Shown: positions 16,980 through 27,064, counted from the stretch's first letter. The stretch is 64,000 nucleotides of DNA from GCA-2711565 sp963664245 (GCA_963664245.1 OY760934.1:1-64000); one strand, 5' to 3'. Notes: a model not told the origin generated them from the letters alone. A program made the numbers and translations.

Positions 16980-17351
16980 CTAGTTTGCTTTTGCTGTTTC
17001 AGTGTTTAAGAGTACTTGTTCGATTGCCTGTTTTAAACTTTCTTTTGGTAAGGCACCTTGAGCCATTTGAGGCTGTCCGTCTTTGGGGCAAAACAGCATC
17101 GATGGGATGCTTCGGATTCCAAATGCAGCTGATAATTCCTGCTCGGCTTCGGTATCTACTTTATAAATGTTAATTTTTCCTTTGTATTCTTCTGATAGTT
17201 CTTCCAAGACCGGAGCTACCATTTTACATGGGCCGCACCAATCAGCATAAAAATCAATAATACAAGGCAGATTGCCTTCAAATTTCCAGTCCTGGTTTTT
17301 TTCGTAATTAAATACTTTGTCTAAAAAAGTTTGTTTTGTTAAATGTTCCAT
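16980..17351 (-). CDS. trxA: Thioredoxin, cytoplasmic
   Basis: A 123-residue thioredoxin with the WCGPCK active site (residues about 38-43) in FYADWCGPCKMVAPVLEEL and the cis-Pro loop IRSIPSMLF. There is no signal sequence, so it should act in the cytoplasm as a general disulfide reductase. It lies 20 bp behind a lipoprotein paralogue with which it shares most of its core, probably in one transcript, and a terminator follows. The extra N-terminal ~20 residues (TKQTFLDKVFNYEKN) are shared with that paralogue (LTLETFKEKVWDFETN), showing that the pair arose by duplication. Confidence 0.92.
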   Translation of the reverse strand: MEHLTKQTFLDKVFNYEKNQDWKFEGNLPCIIDFYADWCGPCKMVAPVLEELSEEYKGKINIYKVDTEAEQELSAAFGIRSIPSMLFCPKDGQPQMAQGALPKESLKQAIEQVLLNTETAKAN

Positions 17352-17371
17352 TTTTAATATGTTTTTTCTTA

Positions 17372-17875
17372 TTAGTCTTTTTTTGTAGTATTTTTTAATA
17401 GTTGTTCTTCAATTATTTTGATATAATCTTGTTTTTGCATGGCTCCACTTTGCATCATTGGCCGTCCTTCTAGTGGTGTAAACAATACAGATGGAATTCC
17501 CCTGATGCCAAAAGCCCTGGCCAAATCTTGTTCTTTATCGGTATCTATTTTATATATTTTTACACGCCCTTTATATTTATTTGCCAATTCTTCCATAATA
17601 GGAGCAATGATTTTGCATGGGCCGCACCAATCGGCATAGAAATCAATAATGGCAGGTACATCGCCTTTATAAATCCATTCATCCGGGTTGGTTTCAAAAT
17701 CCCAAACTTTTTCTTTGAAAGTTTCTAATGTTAAGTGTTCAGGTTTGATTTTATTTTGATCTGCTTTTGTTGAAGCAGTTGAGTTGCTATTTGCTGAATT
17801 ATTGTTGGCTGCATTTCCGCAACTGCTTACAATAATGATTGAAAATATTAGTGTGAATAAATAGGCTCTTTTCAT
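17372..17875 (-). CDS. Thioredoxin-domain lipoprotein
   Basis: A 167-residue protein with a lipoprotein signal (IIVSSCGN, Cys about residue 19), an Asn/Ser/Thr-rich linker of about 25 residues, and a thioredoxin domain with WCGPCK in FYADWCGPCKIIAPIMEEL and cis-Pro in IRGIPSVLF. The exported location with a highly reducing-type active site suggests a periplasmic disulfide reductase or isomerase. It is a close paralogue of the cytoplasmic trxA just downstream. A reducing partner such as a DsbD-like protein is not in the window. Export is inferred from the signal; the fold is certain. Confidence 0.9.
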   Translation of the reverse strand: MKRAYLFTLIFSIIIVSSCGNAANNNSANSNSTASTKADQNKIKPEHLTLETFKEKVWDFETNPDEWIYKGDVPAIIDFYADWCGPCKIIAPIMEELANKYKGRVKIYKIDTDKEQDLARAFGIRGIPSVLFTPLEGRPMMQSGAMQKQDYIKIIEEQLLKNTTKKD

Positions 17876-17892
17876 CTTTTTTTATTTTTATG

Positions 17893-17900
17893 CAAATATA
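17893..17900 (-). promoter_or_regulatory. Candidate -7 box for the thioredoxin pair
   Basis: TATATTTG on the minus strand, 18 bp before the lipoprotein ATG, matches TAnnTTTG; no clear TTTG at -33. Confidence 0.4.
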
Positions 17901-18009
17901 TAAATAATTTTATATTAAATCGTTTAAGTATCACTAATTTTTTTAATTTTGTATCAATAACCGTTCCAAAATATTTAAAAAGTTGAATGTGTTTTCTTGA
18001 TTATTTCGA

Positions 18010-18420
18010 ATGAAAAATTTAATAGGCAAGTTGGATGTAAGTCAATTTAATCAGTTGTTTTCCACTAATGAAAGTTGTTTGCAATATTTGGCAGATTTAA
18101 AATGGGAGCAAGGTTTTGTTTGCCGGAAATGCGGACATGCAAATTTTTGTAAAGGTAAAACACCCCATTCCCGTAGGTGTACCCGCTGCAAGACCGAAGA
18201 AAGCGCAACGGCTCATACCATATTTCACCGTTGCCGCATTCCGTTAACGGATGCTTTCGAAATTGCGTTTCAGGTTTGCAGTAAACCTGACATTTCGACT
18301 TACGAACTGGCAAAAAAAATGGAACGCCGCCAAATGACCTGCTGGAAATTCAAAAAGAAAATTATGGATTGCATTGAGACTAAAGGAGAATTGGCACTGT
18401 ATGATCCAATGGCAGAATAA
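18010..18420 (+). CDS. Orphan IS1595-type transposase zinc ribbon
   Basis: A 136-residue protein matching only the N-terminal part of IS1595-family transposases: QFNQLFSTNESCLQYLADLKW, a zinc ribbon with two CxxC pairs (VCRKCGH and RCTRCK), then TIFHRCRIPLTDAFEIAF and a helical segment. The DDE catalytic domain is absent and a normal stop is followed by a terminator. No terminal inverted repeats or target duplications are visible. It may be a domesticated DNA- or RNA-binding protein or a decayed insertion. Intact length, neat promoter-terminator spacing and placement beside the rpoC unit favour domestication, but this is inference. Confidence 0.75.
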   Translation: MKNLIGKLDVSQFNQLFSTNESCLQYLADLKWEQGFVCRKCGHANFCKGKTPHSRRCTRCKTEESATAHTIFHRCRIPLTDAFEIAFQVCSKPDISTYELAKKMERRQMTCWKFKKKIMDCIETKGELALYDPMAE

Positions 18421-18468
18421 CCTTTTAACTCTGTGAGGGTTTTAAACTTTCACAGGTATTGCTAAAAC

Positions 18469-18500
18469 AAAAAAGCTCCCAGTTTCCTGAGAGCTTTTTT
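18469..18500. terminator. Bidirectional intrinsic terminator
   Basis: AAAAAAGCTC and its exact complement GAGCTTTTTT separated by 12 bases. It lies between the convergent zinc-ribbon gene and the DUF3467 gene and ends the rpoBC transcript. Confidence 0.9.
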
Positions 18501-18503
18501 GTT

Positions 18504-18824
18504 TTATGCTTGAGCCGTAGGGCCGCCAAAGTTTATCGGTGGCAAATCGCCCGGATGTGGTTCTTTGATCGATCCATGAATGGCTTCGTATTTCTGAATA
18601 TTGTCCTGCAATGCTTTTAGCAAACGCTTGGCATGTTGAGGGGTTAAAATCACCCTCGATTTTACCTTGGCTTTTGGTACGCCAGGCATCATCTTTATAA
18701 AATCAATAATGAATTCGGCGTTAGAGTGGGTAATCATTGCCAAATTAGCATAGATGCCTTCGGCTACTTCTTCGCTTAGCTCAATATTGATTTGATTCGG
18801 GTTTTGATTTTTTTTGTCTTCCAT
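18504..18824 (-). CDS. DUF3467 protein
   Basis: A 106-residue soluble protein of the DUF3467 family: INIELSEEVAEGIYANLAMITHSNAEFIIDFI, then VPKAKVKSRVILTPQHAKRLLKALQDNI. The family is common directly downstream of rpoC in Bacteroidota, as here (11 bp gap), suggesting a role linked to transcription or translation, but no activity is known. It is the last gene before the terminator of the large operon. Confidence 0.9.
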   Translation of the reverse strand: MEDKKNQNPNQINIELSEEVAEGIYANLAMITHSNAEFIIDFIKMMPGVPKAKVKSRVILTPQHAKRLLKALQDNIQKYEAIHGSIKEPHPGDLPPINFGGPTAQA

Positions 18825-18835
18825 GATTCAGATTT

Positions 18836-21800
18836 TTATTCGTCCTCTTCCTCCACGGCAACTTTTTCCTTCCTTGCCATTAAAGCATTGTATTCTTCTC
18901 TTGAACCTACAATCATGTTGTCATAATCTTTCATACCGGTACCGGCCGGGATTTTATGTCCAACAATTACGTTCTCTTTCAATCCGATCAATTCATCGCT
19001 TTTCGCGTTGATTGCCGCTTGTGTAAGAACTTTTGTTGTTTCCTGGAAGGATGCTGCCGAAATAAAGCTGTTTGTTTGAAGCGAAGCCCTAGTAATACCT
19101 TGCAATACCTGGCGGGCAGTTGCAGGTTGGGCATCCCTGGCTTCAACCAAGGCTTTATCTTTACGTTTTAGCATTGAGTTTTCGTCACGTAATTTACGTG
19201 CACTTACAATTTGTCCGGCTTTAAAGTTTTCTGAATCACCAGCATTTTCGATTACTTTTTTACCAAAAATTTCATCGTTTTCATCCATAAAGTCGATTTT
19301 GTTTACCAATTCACCTTCCAGAAATTTAGTATCGCCCGGATCGGCTACTTCAACTTTACGCATCATTTGGCGTACAATAACTTCAAAGTGTTTATCATTG
19401 ATTTTTACCCCTTGCAAACGGTAAACTTCCTGTACTTCGTTTACGATATACTCCTGAACCTTCATTGGCCCTTTAATTGCCAAGATGTCGGCGGGGGTCA
19501 TCGCCCCTTCAGATAAGGATGTACCTGCTCTTACGTAGTCATTTTCCTGCGCAAGAATTTGTTTTGAGGTAGAAATTAAATAACGTTTTTCTTCACCGGT
19601 TTTAGAAGTAATGATTACCTCACGGTTACCACGTTTCAGTTTTTTACCAAAAGATACTACACCGTCGATCTCAGCAACAACTGCTGGGTCAGATGGGTTC
19701 CGTGCTTCGAATAATTCGGTTACACGTGGAAGACCACCGGTGATATCGCCTGATTTACCAATTGCTCTCGGGATTTTAACCAAAATATCCCCGGCTTTTA
19801 CATCATCACCTTCATTAATAATAATGTGAGAGCCTACCGGAATATCGTATGATTTTAATTCCTCACCACCAGCACTTAAAATGGAGATGGTCGGGTTTTT
19901 CGATTTTGAACGTGATTCAATAATAACTTTATCCTTGTAGCCGGTTTGCTCGTCTGATTCAACGCGGTAAGTTTGTCCTTCAATAATATTATTGAACGCA
20001 ACTTTACCTTTTAGCTCCGAAAGAATTACAGCATTGTATGGATCCCATTCACAAATCAATTCACCTTTTGTAATATCTGTTCCGCTTTTTGCATATAATT
20101 TCGAACCGTAAGGAACATTTGCCGAAGCTAAAATTACCCCGGTGTTTTTGTCCAATATACGCATCTCGGCCGAACGACCAATAACCATGTCGTATTTTTC
20201 GCCGGCAGTGGTTTCATATTCTACATAACGCAATTCATCGATCTCAAGGTGACCGTCAAATTTAGCATTGATTTTAGAAGAAATAGCAATGTTTGATGCA
20301 GTACCCCCAACGTGGAATGTACGCAGGGTTAACTGTGTACCCGGCTCTCCAATTGATTGTGCTGCAATAACGCCTACTGCTTCACCTTTTTGAACCATCA
20401 TTCCTGAGGCAAGGTTACGTCCGTAGCATTTTGCACAAACACCTTGTTTTGATTCACAAGTTAATACCGAACGAATTTCTACGCTCTCAACCGGAGAATC
20501 TTCAATAACCTGAGCAATTTCTTCAGTGATTTCTTCACCTGCTTTAACAATTAACTCATTGGTAACCGGATTGTAAACATCATGCAAGGCGGTACGTCCT
20601 AAAATGCGGTCATAAAGGGTTTCAACAACTTCTTCGTTTTTCTTTAAGGCGGTTGTTGTTAGTCCACGTAAAGTTCCGCAATCTTCTTCATTAATCACTA
20701 CATCTTGGGCAACATCCACCAAACGACGGGTCAAATAACCGGCATCGGCTGTTTTAAGAGCGGTATCGGCCAAACCTTTACGTGCACCGTGGGTAGAGAT
20801 GAAGTACTCAAGAACCGAAAGACCTTCTTTAAAGTTTGAAAGAATCGGGTTCTCAATAATCTCACCACCGGTAGCCCCTGATTTTTGAGGTTTTGCCATC
20901 AATCCCCTCATACCAGATAACTGACGAATCTGTTCTTTAGAACCCCTTGCACCGGAATCAAGCATCATGTAAACAGAGTTGAAACCTTGCTGATCCTTAG
21001 AAATTTGATCCATTAACGTATGAGTTAATTGGGAGTTGGTGTGTGTCCAAATATCGATGATTTGGTTGTAACGTTCGTTGTTAGTGATGAACCCCATGTT
21101 GTAGTTGCTCATTACTTCTTCAACTTCCAGGTTGGCATTTGCAATTAATTCTTGTTTTTGTTCAGGAATAATTACATCACCAAGGTTAAACGACAAACCG
21201 CCTTCGAAGGCCATTTTAAATCCTAAACTCTTGATGTCATCCAGGAATTGGGCCGTTTTTGCAGTTCCCGTTTTACGAAGAACGCTACCAATAATATCTC
21301 GAAGCGATTTTTTAGTTAAAAGCTGATTGATAAAACCGTATTCTTCAGGAACAACCTGATTGAACAGAACACGTCCTACGGTGGTTTCAATTATTCTCTC
21401 AACTTTTTGATCGTTTTCTACATCGTTAATTTTAACAGAAATAATCGCGTGCATATCAACTTTGCCTTCATTATAGGCAATGATAACTTCTTCTGGAGAA
21501 TAGAAACGATATCCTTCTCCTTTAATCGGATATTCAGGCGTATTTTTACGTGCTTTGGTAATGTAATAAAGACCCAATACCATATCCTGTGAAGGTACGG
21601 TAATTGGCGCACCGTTTGCCGGGTTAAGAATATTATGCGAAGCCAACATTAAAATTTGGGTTTCCAAAATTGCTGCATTTCCAAGCGGAACGTGAACAGC
21701 CATTTGGTCACCATCAAAGTCGGCGTTGAACGCGGTACAAACCAAGGGGTGCAACTGAATGGCTTTACCCTCGATTAATTTAGGTTGAAATGCCTGAATA

Positions 21801-23140
21801 CCTAAACGGTGAAGGGTAGGAGCACGGTTCAGCATAATCGGGTGTCCTTTTAATATGTTTTCCAAAATATCCCAAACTACCGGATCTTTGCGGTCAACAA
21901 TTTTCTTGGCAGATTTAACGGTTTTAACAATACCGCGTTCCAGCATTTTTCGGATAATAAATGGCTTGAATAGCTCAGAAGCCATGTCTTTTGGAATACC
22001 ACACTCGTTTAGTTTCAATTCTGGCCCAACCACGATTACCGAACGGCCTGAGTAGTCAACACGTTTACCCAAAAGGTTTTGACGGAAACGTCCTTGTTTT
22101 CCTTTTAAGCTGTCGCTTAATGATTTTAAGGCACGGTTCGATTCGGTTTTTACAGAATTTGCTTTTCTTGAGTTATCAAATAAAGAATCAACGGCTTCCT
22201 GGAGCATACGTTTTTCGTTACGCATGATTACATCGGGAGCTTTGATTTCAATTAATCGTTTTAAACGGTTGTTACGAATAATTACACGGCGGTACAGATC
22301 ATTCAAATCGGAAGTTGCAAAACGTCCGCCATCGAGTGGAACCAATGGGCGCAATTCTGGAGGAATTACTGGAACAACTTTTACAATCATCCATTCGGGA
22401 CGGTTCTCAATACGGTTACGTGCATCCCTGAATGCTTCAAATACCTGAAGGCGTTTTAGGGCTTCGGCTTTACGTTGTTGAGAGGTTTCTGTATTTGCTT
22501 TGTGTCTTAATTCGTATGAAATTTGATCCAGATCCAAACGGGCCAGTAAGTCGTGAATGGCTTCGGCTCCCATTTTGGCAATAAATTTATCAGGATCGCT
22601 GTCATCCAGGTATTGGTTTTCTGCCGGAATGGTTTCCAAAATATCGAAATATTCTTCTTCCGTAAGGAAATCAAGATATTTAACCCCGTCGGCAGCTTTG
22701 ATACCGGGATTGATTACGACATAGCGTTCGTAATAAATAATTGTGTCGAGCTTTTTGGTTTGTAAACCAAGCAAGGCTCCAATTTTGTTAGGTAATGATC
22801 TGAAGAACCAGATGTGAGCAACTGGTACAACCAGCTGAATGTGTCCAATTCTTTCTCGTCTGACCTTTTTTTCGGTAACTTCAACCCCGCATCGGTCACA
22901 AACAATGCCTTTGTAACGAATACGTTTGTATTTCCCGCAATGACATTCCCAGTCTTTAACAGGACCAAAAATGCGCTCGCAGAATAATCCGTCGCGTTCG
23001 GGTTTGTAAGTACGGTAGTTGATTGTTTCCGGTTTTAAAACTTCACCACTGGAACGTTCAAGTATAGCTTCGGGTGAAGCCAGGCTTACAGTCATTTTAG
23101 AAAAAGTACGTGGTTCAGTATTATCTTTTCGAAAAGCCAT
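18836..23140 (-). CDS. rpoC: RNA polymerase subunit beta'
   Basis: Largest core subunit, 1434 residues. The N-terminal zinc finger (CHCGKYKRIRYKGIVCDRCG) binds DNA downstream of the clamp; NADFDGDQMAVH holds the catalytic Mg; a second zinc site is in CESKQGVCAKCYG. The trigger-loop and bridge-helix region follows GSRGSK-like DSGARGSKEQIRQL. It lies 85 bp after rpoB, with a hairpin in the gap. Full length with no anomalies. Confidence 0.99.
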   Translation of the reverse strand: MAFRKDNTEPRTFSKMTVSLASPEAILERSSGEVLKPETINYRTYKPERDGLFCERIFGPVKDWECHCGKYKRIRYKGIVCDRCGVEVTEKKVRRERIGHIQLVVPVAHIWFFRSLPNKIGALLGLQTKKLDTIIYYERYVVINPGIKAADGVKYLDFLTEEEYFDILETIPAENQYLDDSDPDKFIAKMGAEAIHDLLARLDLDQISYELRHKANTETSQQRKAEALKRLQVFEAFRDARNRIENRPEWMIVKVVPVIPPELRPLVPLDGGRFATSDLNDLYRRVIIRNNRLKRLIEIKAPDVIMRNEKRMLQEAVDSLFDNSRKANSVKTESNRALKSLSDSLKGKQGRFRQNLLGKRVDYSGRSVIVVGPELKLNECGIPKDMASELFKPFIIRKMLERGIVKTVKSAKKIVDRKDPVVWDILENILKGHPIMLNRAPTLHRLGIQAFQPKLIEGKAIQLHPLVCTAFNADFDGDQMAVHVPLGNAAILETQILMLASHNILNPANGAPITVPSQDMVLGLYYITKARKNTPEYPIKGEGYRFYSPEEVIIAYNEGKVDMHAIISVKINDVENDQKVERIIETTVGRVLFNQVVPEEYGFINQLLTKKSLRDIIGSVLRKTGTAKTAQFLDDIKSLGFKMAFEGGLSFNLGDVIIPEQKQELIANANLEVEEVMSNYNMGFITNNERYNQIIDIWTHTNSQLTHTLMDQISKDQQGFNSVYMMLDSGARGSKEQIRQLSGMRGLMAKPQKSGATGGEIIENPILSNFKEGLSVLEYFISTHGARKGLADTALKTADAGYLTRRLVDVAQDVVINEEDCGTLRGLTTTALKKNEEVVETLYDRILGRTALHDVYNPVTNELIVKAGEEITEEIAQVIEDSPVESVEIRSVLTCESKQGVCAKCYGRNLASGMMVQKGEAVGVIAAQSIGEPGTQLTLRTFHVGGTASNIAISSKINAKFDGHLEIDELRYVEYETTAGEKYDMVIGRSAEMRILDKNTGVILASANVPYGSKLYAKSGTDITKGELICEWDPYNAVILSELKGKVAFNNIIEGQTYRVESDEQTGYKDKVIIESRSKSKNPTISILSAGGEELKSYDIPVGSHIIINEGDDVKAGDILVKIPRAIGKSGDITGGLPRVTELFEARNPSDPAVVAEIDGVVSFGKKLKRGNREVIITSKTGEEKRYLISTSKQILAQENDYVRAGTSLSEGAMTPADILAIKGPMKVQEYIVNEVQEVYRLQGVKINDKHFEVIVRQMMRKVEVADPGDTKFLEGELVNKIDFMDENDEIFGKKVIENAGDSENFKAGQIVSARKLRDENSMLKRKDKALVEARDAQPATARQVLQGITRASLQTNSFISAASFQETTKVLTQAAINAKSDELIGLKENVIVGHKIPAGTGMKDYDNMIVGSREEYNALMARKEKVAVEEEDE

Positions 23141-23181
23141 ATGTTGTTTTTATATTGAAATTGATAAAGAACAATTTTAAA

Positions 23182-23215
23182 CCGGGTAAGCTTGTTTTTT
23201 TACAAGTTCACCCGG
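23182..23215 (-). other. Hairpin in the rpoB-rpoC spacer
   Basis: Minus strand CCGGGTGAACTTGT, A-rich loop, ACAAGCTTACCCGG: imperfect but long stem, then TTTAAAATT. The poly-U is poor, so it is more likely an RNA-processing or partial-termination element than a full stop. Confidence 0.55.
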
Positions 23216-23225
23216 CTTATTTATA

Positions 23226-26200
23226 TTAATCAAAAGTTACGTTTAGTCCCAGTCCTTGTAATTCATGAATCAATACGTTGAATGATTCGGGAATACCAGG
23301 TGTTGGCATATTCTCACCTTTAACGATAGTTTCGTAAGCTTTTGCTCTACCTACTACGTCATCTGATTTAACGGTAAGAATTTCCTGAAGTACGTTAGAT
23401 GCACCGAATGCCTCAATGGCCCAAACCTCCATCTCACCAAAACGCTGACCACCAAATTGCGCTTTACCGCCCAATGGTTGTTGTGTAATAAGCGAGTATG
23501 GCCCGATTGAACGTGCGTGCATTTTATCGTCAACCATGTGGTGTAATTTAAGCATATAAATGTAACCTACGGTTGCTGGTTGGTCGAAACGTTTTCCTGT
23601 TCCGCCATCGTATAAATAAACACGTCCGTTTTCAGGTAAATCGGCTTGTTTTAAATAGTCATTAATTTGATCGATGTGTGCACCGTCGAAAATAGGAGTT
23701 GCAAATTTTAGTCCTAATTTTTTACCTGCCCAAGCCAATACCGTTTCGTAAATCTGTCCAAGGTTCATACGCGAAGGTACGCCCAGTGGGTTCAGTACGA
23801 TATCAACCGGTGAACCGTCTTCAAGGAATGGCATGTCTTCTTCACGAACGATACGTGCTACGATACCTTTGTTACCGTGACGTCCGGCCATTTTATCTCC
23901 AACTTTCAGTTTACGTTTTTTAGCCACGTAAACTTTTGCCATTTGAATGATTCCGTTTGGAAGATCGTCTCCAACAGATGCAACAAACTTTTTACGGTTT
24001 ACAATCCCAAGTAATTCTTTATTCTTGATATTATAATTATTGATGAGTGTTTTGATTAGATCGTTTTTATCTTTGTCGGTAGTCCATTTGTTTGGATTCA
24101 CAACAGTATAATCAATACCCATTAATAATTTTTGAGTAAATTTTGATTTTTTTGGGATCAACTCTTCTTTAAAGTTGTTGTAAACGCCCTGAGAGGTTTT
24201 TCCGTTTACCAAGATGTTTAGTTTTTCAACTAATTTTTCTTTAAGTACAGCGGCATCTCTCAAGTGATCGTCTTCAAGAGCCTGAATGATTTCTTTTTCT
24301 TTGACTTTTGATTTACGATCTTTAATAACTCTAGAGAAGAGTTTTTTGTTAACCACAACGCCTCTCATTGATGGTGGTGCTTTTAGCGATGCATTTTTAA
24401 CATCACCGGCTTTGTCACCAAAGATGGCACGAAGCAGTTTTTCTTCAGGAGTAGGATCACTTTCTCCTTTCGGGGTGATCTTCCCAATTAAAATATCTCC
24501 TTCTTTTACTTCGGCACCGATACGGATCAACCCGTTTTCGTCCAAATCTTTGGTCGCTTCGGCACTAACGTTTGGAATGTCGTTGGTTAATTCCTCAATT
24601 CCTCGTTTGGTGTCTCGCACTTCAAGGGTGAACTCTTCGATGTGAACCGAAGTAAAGATGTCTTCTTTTACAATTTTTTCGGAAATTACAATTGCATCCT
24701 CAAAGTTGTAACCTTTCCAAGGCATGAATGCAACTTTAAGGTTCCGTCCCAATGCAAGGTCTCCGTTTTCTGTTCCATAGCCTTCGCAAAGGATTTGACC
24801 TTCGGTTACACGGTCTCCGCGACGAACAATCGGGCGAAGGTTTATGCTTGTGTTTTGGTTGGTTCTGACAAATTTGGTTAACTTATAATGTTTTAAGTCG
24901 TCGTCGAAACTTACCAGGCGTTCTTCTTCAGAACGGTTGTAACGGATTACAATTTCGTTGGCATCAACGTATTCCACAACTCCTTCGCCTTCGGCATTAA
25001 TTAATACACGAGAATCGCGGGCAACTTGCCTTTCAATTCCTGTACCAACAATCGGGGCTTCAGGGTTCAATAGAGGGACCGCCTGACGCATCATATTCGA
25101 TCCCATCAATGCACGGTTCGCATCATCATGTTCAAGGAAAGGAATCAATGATGCAGCGATAGATGCAATTTGGTTGGGAGCGATATCTATTAAGTCAACT
25201 TTTTCTTTTTCAATGATAGGATAATCGGCCAGGTAACGGGCTTTTACCTTATCGCGAACAAATGAACGGCCGTCTTCTTTTAACAAAGTACTGGCCTGTG
25301 CAATAATTTTGTTTTCTTCTTCTTCAGCACTCAAAAAGACAGGTTCACCTTCGGCAATAATACCTTCTTCAACCTTACGGTAAGGTGTTTCGATGAAACC
25401 AAGTTTGTTGATTTTTGCGTAAACACAAAGCGAAGAAATCAAACCAATGTTTGGTCCCTCAGGGGTTTCAATGGTACACAAACGTCCGTAGTGGGTGTAG
25501 TGTACGTCACGAACCTCAAAACCGGCTCTTTCTCTTGACAGACCACCTGGCCCTAATGCAGAAACACGGCGTTTGTGCGTGATTTCTGACAATGGGTTGG
25601 TTTGATCCATAAATTGAGAAAGCTGGTTGGTTCCAAAGAATGAGTTAATTACCGACGAAAGTGTTTTGGCGTTGATTAAATCAGTAGGAGTGAAGACCTC
25701 GTTGTCACGAACATTCATACGTTCACGAATGGTACGTGCCATACGAGCCAAACCTACGCCAAACTGGGCGTACAATTGTTCGCCAACAGTACGGATTCTA
25801 CGGTTGCTCAAGTGGTCTATATCATCAACATCTGTTTTGGCATTTACCAAATCAATTAAATATTTGATGATAGAAATGATATCTTCTTTGGTTAATACGC
25901 GAATATCTTCGGGAGTATCAATTTCCAGTTTTTTGTTGATACGGTAACGGCCAACGTCACCCAAGTCGTAACGTTTGTCAGAGAAGAAAAGTTTTTCGAT
26001 AATACCACGGGCTGTTTCTTCATCTGGTGGTTCGGCATTTCTTAATTGGCGGTAAATAAATTCAACCGCTTCTTTTTCAGAGTTTGCCGTATCTTTTTGC
26101 AAGGTATTGAAAATGATACTATAATCGGCTGCATTGACATCATCTTTATGTAGTAAGATAGTTTTGATGCCTGCATCAACGATTAAATCAATATGTTTGT

Positions 26201-27032
26201 TTTCGAGCGTGGTTTCACGGTCGATAATTACTTCCGTTCTTTCAATAGATACTACTTCACCGGTATCTTCATCAACAAAATCTTCGATCCATGAACGTAA
26301 AACACGGGCAGCCAGTTTTCGTCCAACTACACGTTTAAGCCCGGCTTTACTTACTTTTACTTCTTCGGCAAGGTCGAAAATTTCCAGAATATCCCGGTCG
26401 CTTTCATAGCCAATGGCGCGTAATAATGTGGTAACGGGTAATTTTTTCTTACGATCGATGTAAGCATACATCACATTATTAATATCGGTTGTAAACTCCA
26501 TCCAACTTCCTTTAAAAGGAATGATACGGGCAGAGAATAATTGTGAACCGTTGGCGTGGTAACTTGTTCCGAAGAACACGCCTGGCGAACGGTGAAGCTG
26601 TGATACAACAACACGTTCGGCACCATTAACAACAAAGGTTCCTTTGGGGGTCATGTAAGGGATCATCCCCAGGTACACATCCTGAATGATGGTTTCAAAA
26701 TCTTCATGGTCAGGATCGGTACAATATAATTTTAGTTTTGCTTTGAGAGGAACGCTATAAGTTAGCCCACGCTCAATGCACTCATCGATCGAATATCTTG
26801 GAGGATCGATAAAATAATCCAAGAATTCAAGAACGAAATTGTTTCTCGCATCGGTGATCGGGAAGTTTTCAGCAAAAACTTTATACAAACCCTCATTCAC
26901 ACGATTTTCAGGATTCGTTTCCAGTTGGAAGAAATCCTGAAAAGATTTTAATTGAATGTCCAGAAAGTCAGGGTATTTAGTTTGAACCCTGGTAGATGCG
27001 AAGTTTATTCTTGTGTCTTTTTGTACTGTCAA
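23226..27032 (-). CDS. rpoB: RNA polymerase subunit beta
   Basis: Second core subunit, 1268 residues. The rifampicin-pocket stretch reads GTNQLSQFMDQTNPLSEI with THKRRVSALGPGGL following, so the usual resistance positions carry wild-type residues (Asp516, His526, Ser531 in E. coli numbering). GDKMAGRHGNKG is the active-site Lys region. The chosen start is TTG at 27032 (residues TVQKDTRINFAST); no ATG is available nearby, so an alternative start codon is likely. It is preceded by a 126-bp spacer with a hairpin. Confidence 0.99.
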   Translation of the reverse strand: MTVQKDTRINFASTRVQTKYPDFLDIQLKSFQDFFQLETNPENRVNEGLYKVFAENFPITDARNNFVLEFLDYFIDPPRYSIDECIERGLTYSVPLKAKLKLYCTDPDHEDFETIIQDVYLGMIPYMTPKGTFVVNGAERVVVSQLHRSPGVFFGTSYHANGSQLFSARIIPFKGSWMEFTTDINNVMYAYIDRKKKLPVTTLLRAIGYESDRDILEIFDLAEEVKVSKAGLKRVVGRKLAARVLRSWIEDFVDEDTGEVVSIERTEVIIDRETTLENKHIDLIVDAGIKTILLHKDDVNAADYSIIFNTLQKDTANSEKEAVEFIYRQLRNAEPPDEETARGIIEKLFFSDKRYDLGDVGRYRINKKLEIDTPEDIRVLTKEDIISIIKYLIDLVNAKTDVDDIDHLSNRRIRTVGEQLYAQFGVGLARMARTIRERMNVRDNEVFTPTDLINAKTLSSVINSFFGTNQLSQFMDQTNPLSEITHKRRVSALGPGGLSRERAGFEVRDVHYTHYGRLCTIETPEGPNIGLISSLCVYAKINKLGFIETPYRKVEEGIIAEGEPVFLSAEEEENKIIAQASTLLKEDGRSFVRDKVKARYLADYPIIEKEKVDLIDIAPNQIASIAASLIPFLEHDDANRALMGSNMMRQAVPLLNPEAPIVGTGIERQVARDSRVLINAEGEGVVEYVDANEIVIRYNRSEEERLVSFDDDLKHYKLTKFVRTNQNTSINLRPIVRRGDRVTEGQILCEGYGTENGDLALGRNLKVAFMPWKGYNFEDAIVISEKIVKEDIFTSVHIEEFTLEVRDTKRGIEELTNDIPNVSAEATKDLDENGLIRIGAEVKEGDILIGKITPKGESDPTPEEKLLRAIFGDKAGDVKNASLKAPPSMRGVVVNKKLFSRVIKDRKSKVKEKEIIQALEDDHLRDAAVLKEKLVEKLNILVNGKTSQGVYNNFKEELIPKKSKFTQKLLMGIDYTVVNPNKWTTDKDKNDLIKTLINNYNIKNKELLGIVNRKKFVASVGDDLPNGIIQMAKVYVAKKRKLKVGDKMAGRHGNKGIVARIVREEDMPFLEDGSPVDIVLNPLGVPSRMNLGQIYETVLAWAGKKLGLKFATPIFDGAHIDQINDYLKQADLPENGRVYLYDGGTGKRFDQPATVGYIYMLKLHHMVDDKMHARSIGPYSLITQQPLGGKAQFGGQRFGEMEVWAIEAFGASNVLQEILTVKSDDVVGRAKAYETIVKGENMPTPGIPESFNVLIHELQGLGLNVTFD

Positions 27033-27046
27033 GGTTATAAGTTTTA

Positions 27047-27064
27047 AGCCCGCCGCAGCGGGCT
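27047..27064 (-). other. Hairpin just upstream of rpoB
   Basis: AGCCCGC, four-base loop, GCGGGCT; a perfect seven-base-pair GC-rich stem only 15 bp before the rpoB start and without a U tract. Candidate processing or translation-control element in the rplL-rpoB spacer; a terminator is not supported. Confidence 0.5.

Noticed and set aside
18469..18500. Inverted repeat near the zinc-ribbon gene as a transposon end
   Set aside because: It is a symmetric A/T-flanked hairpin serving two convergent genes, and no partner repeat lies on the other side of the gene.
27047..27064. rplL-rpoB hairpin as a transcription terminator
   Set aside because: There is no U tract, and rpoB must be transcribed through it unless it has its own promoter.
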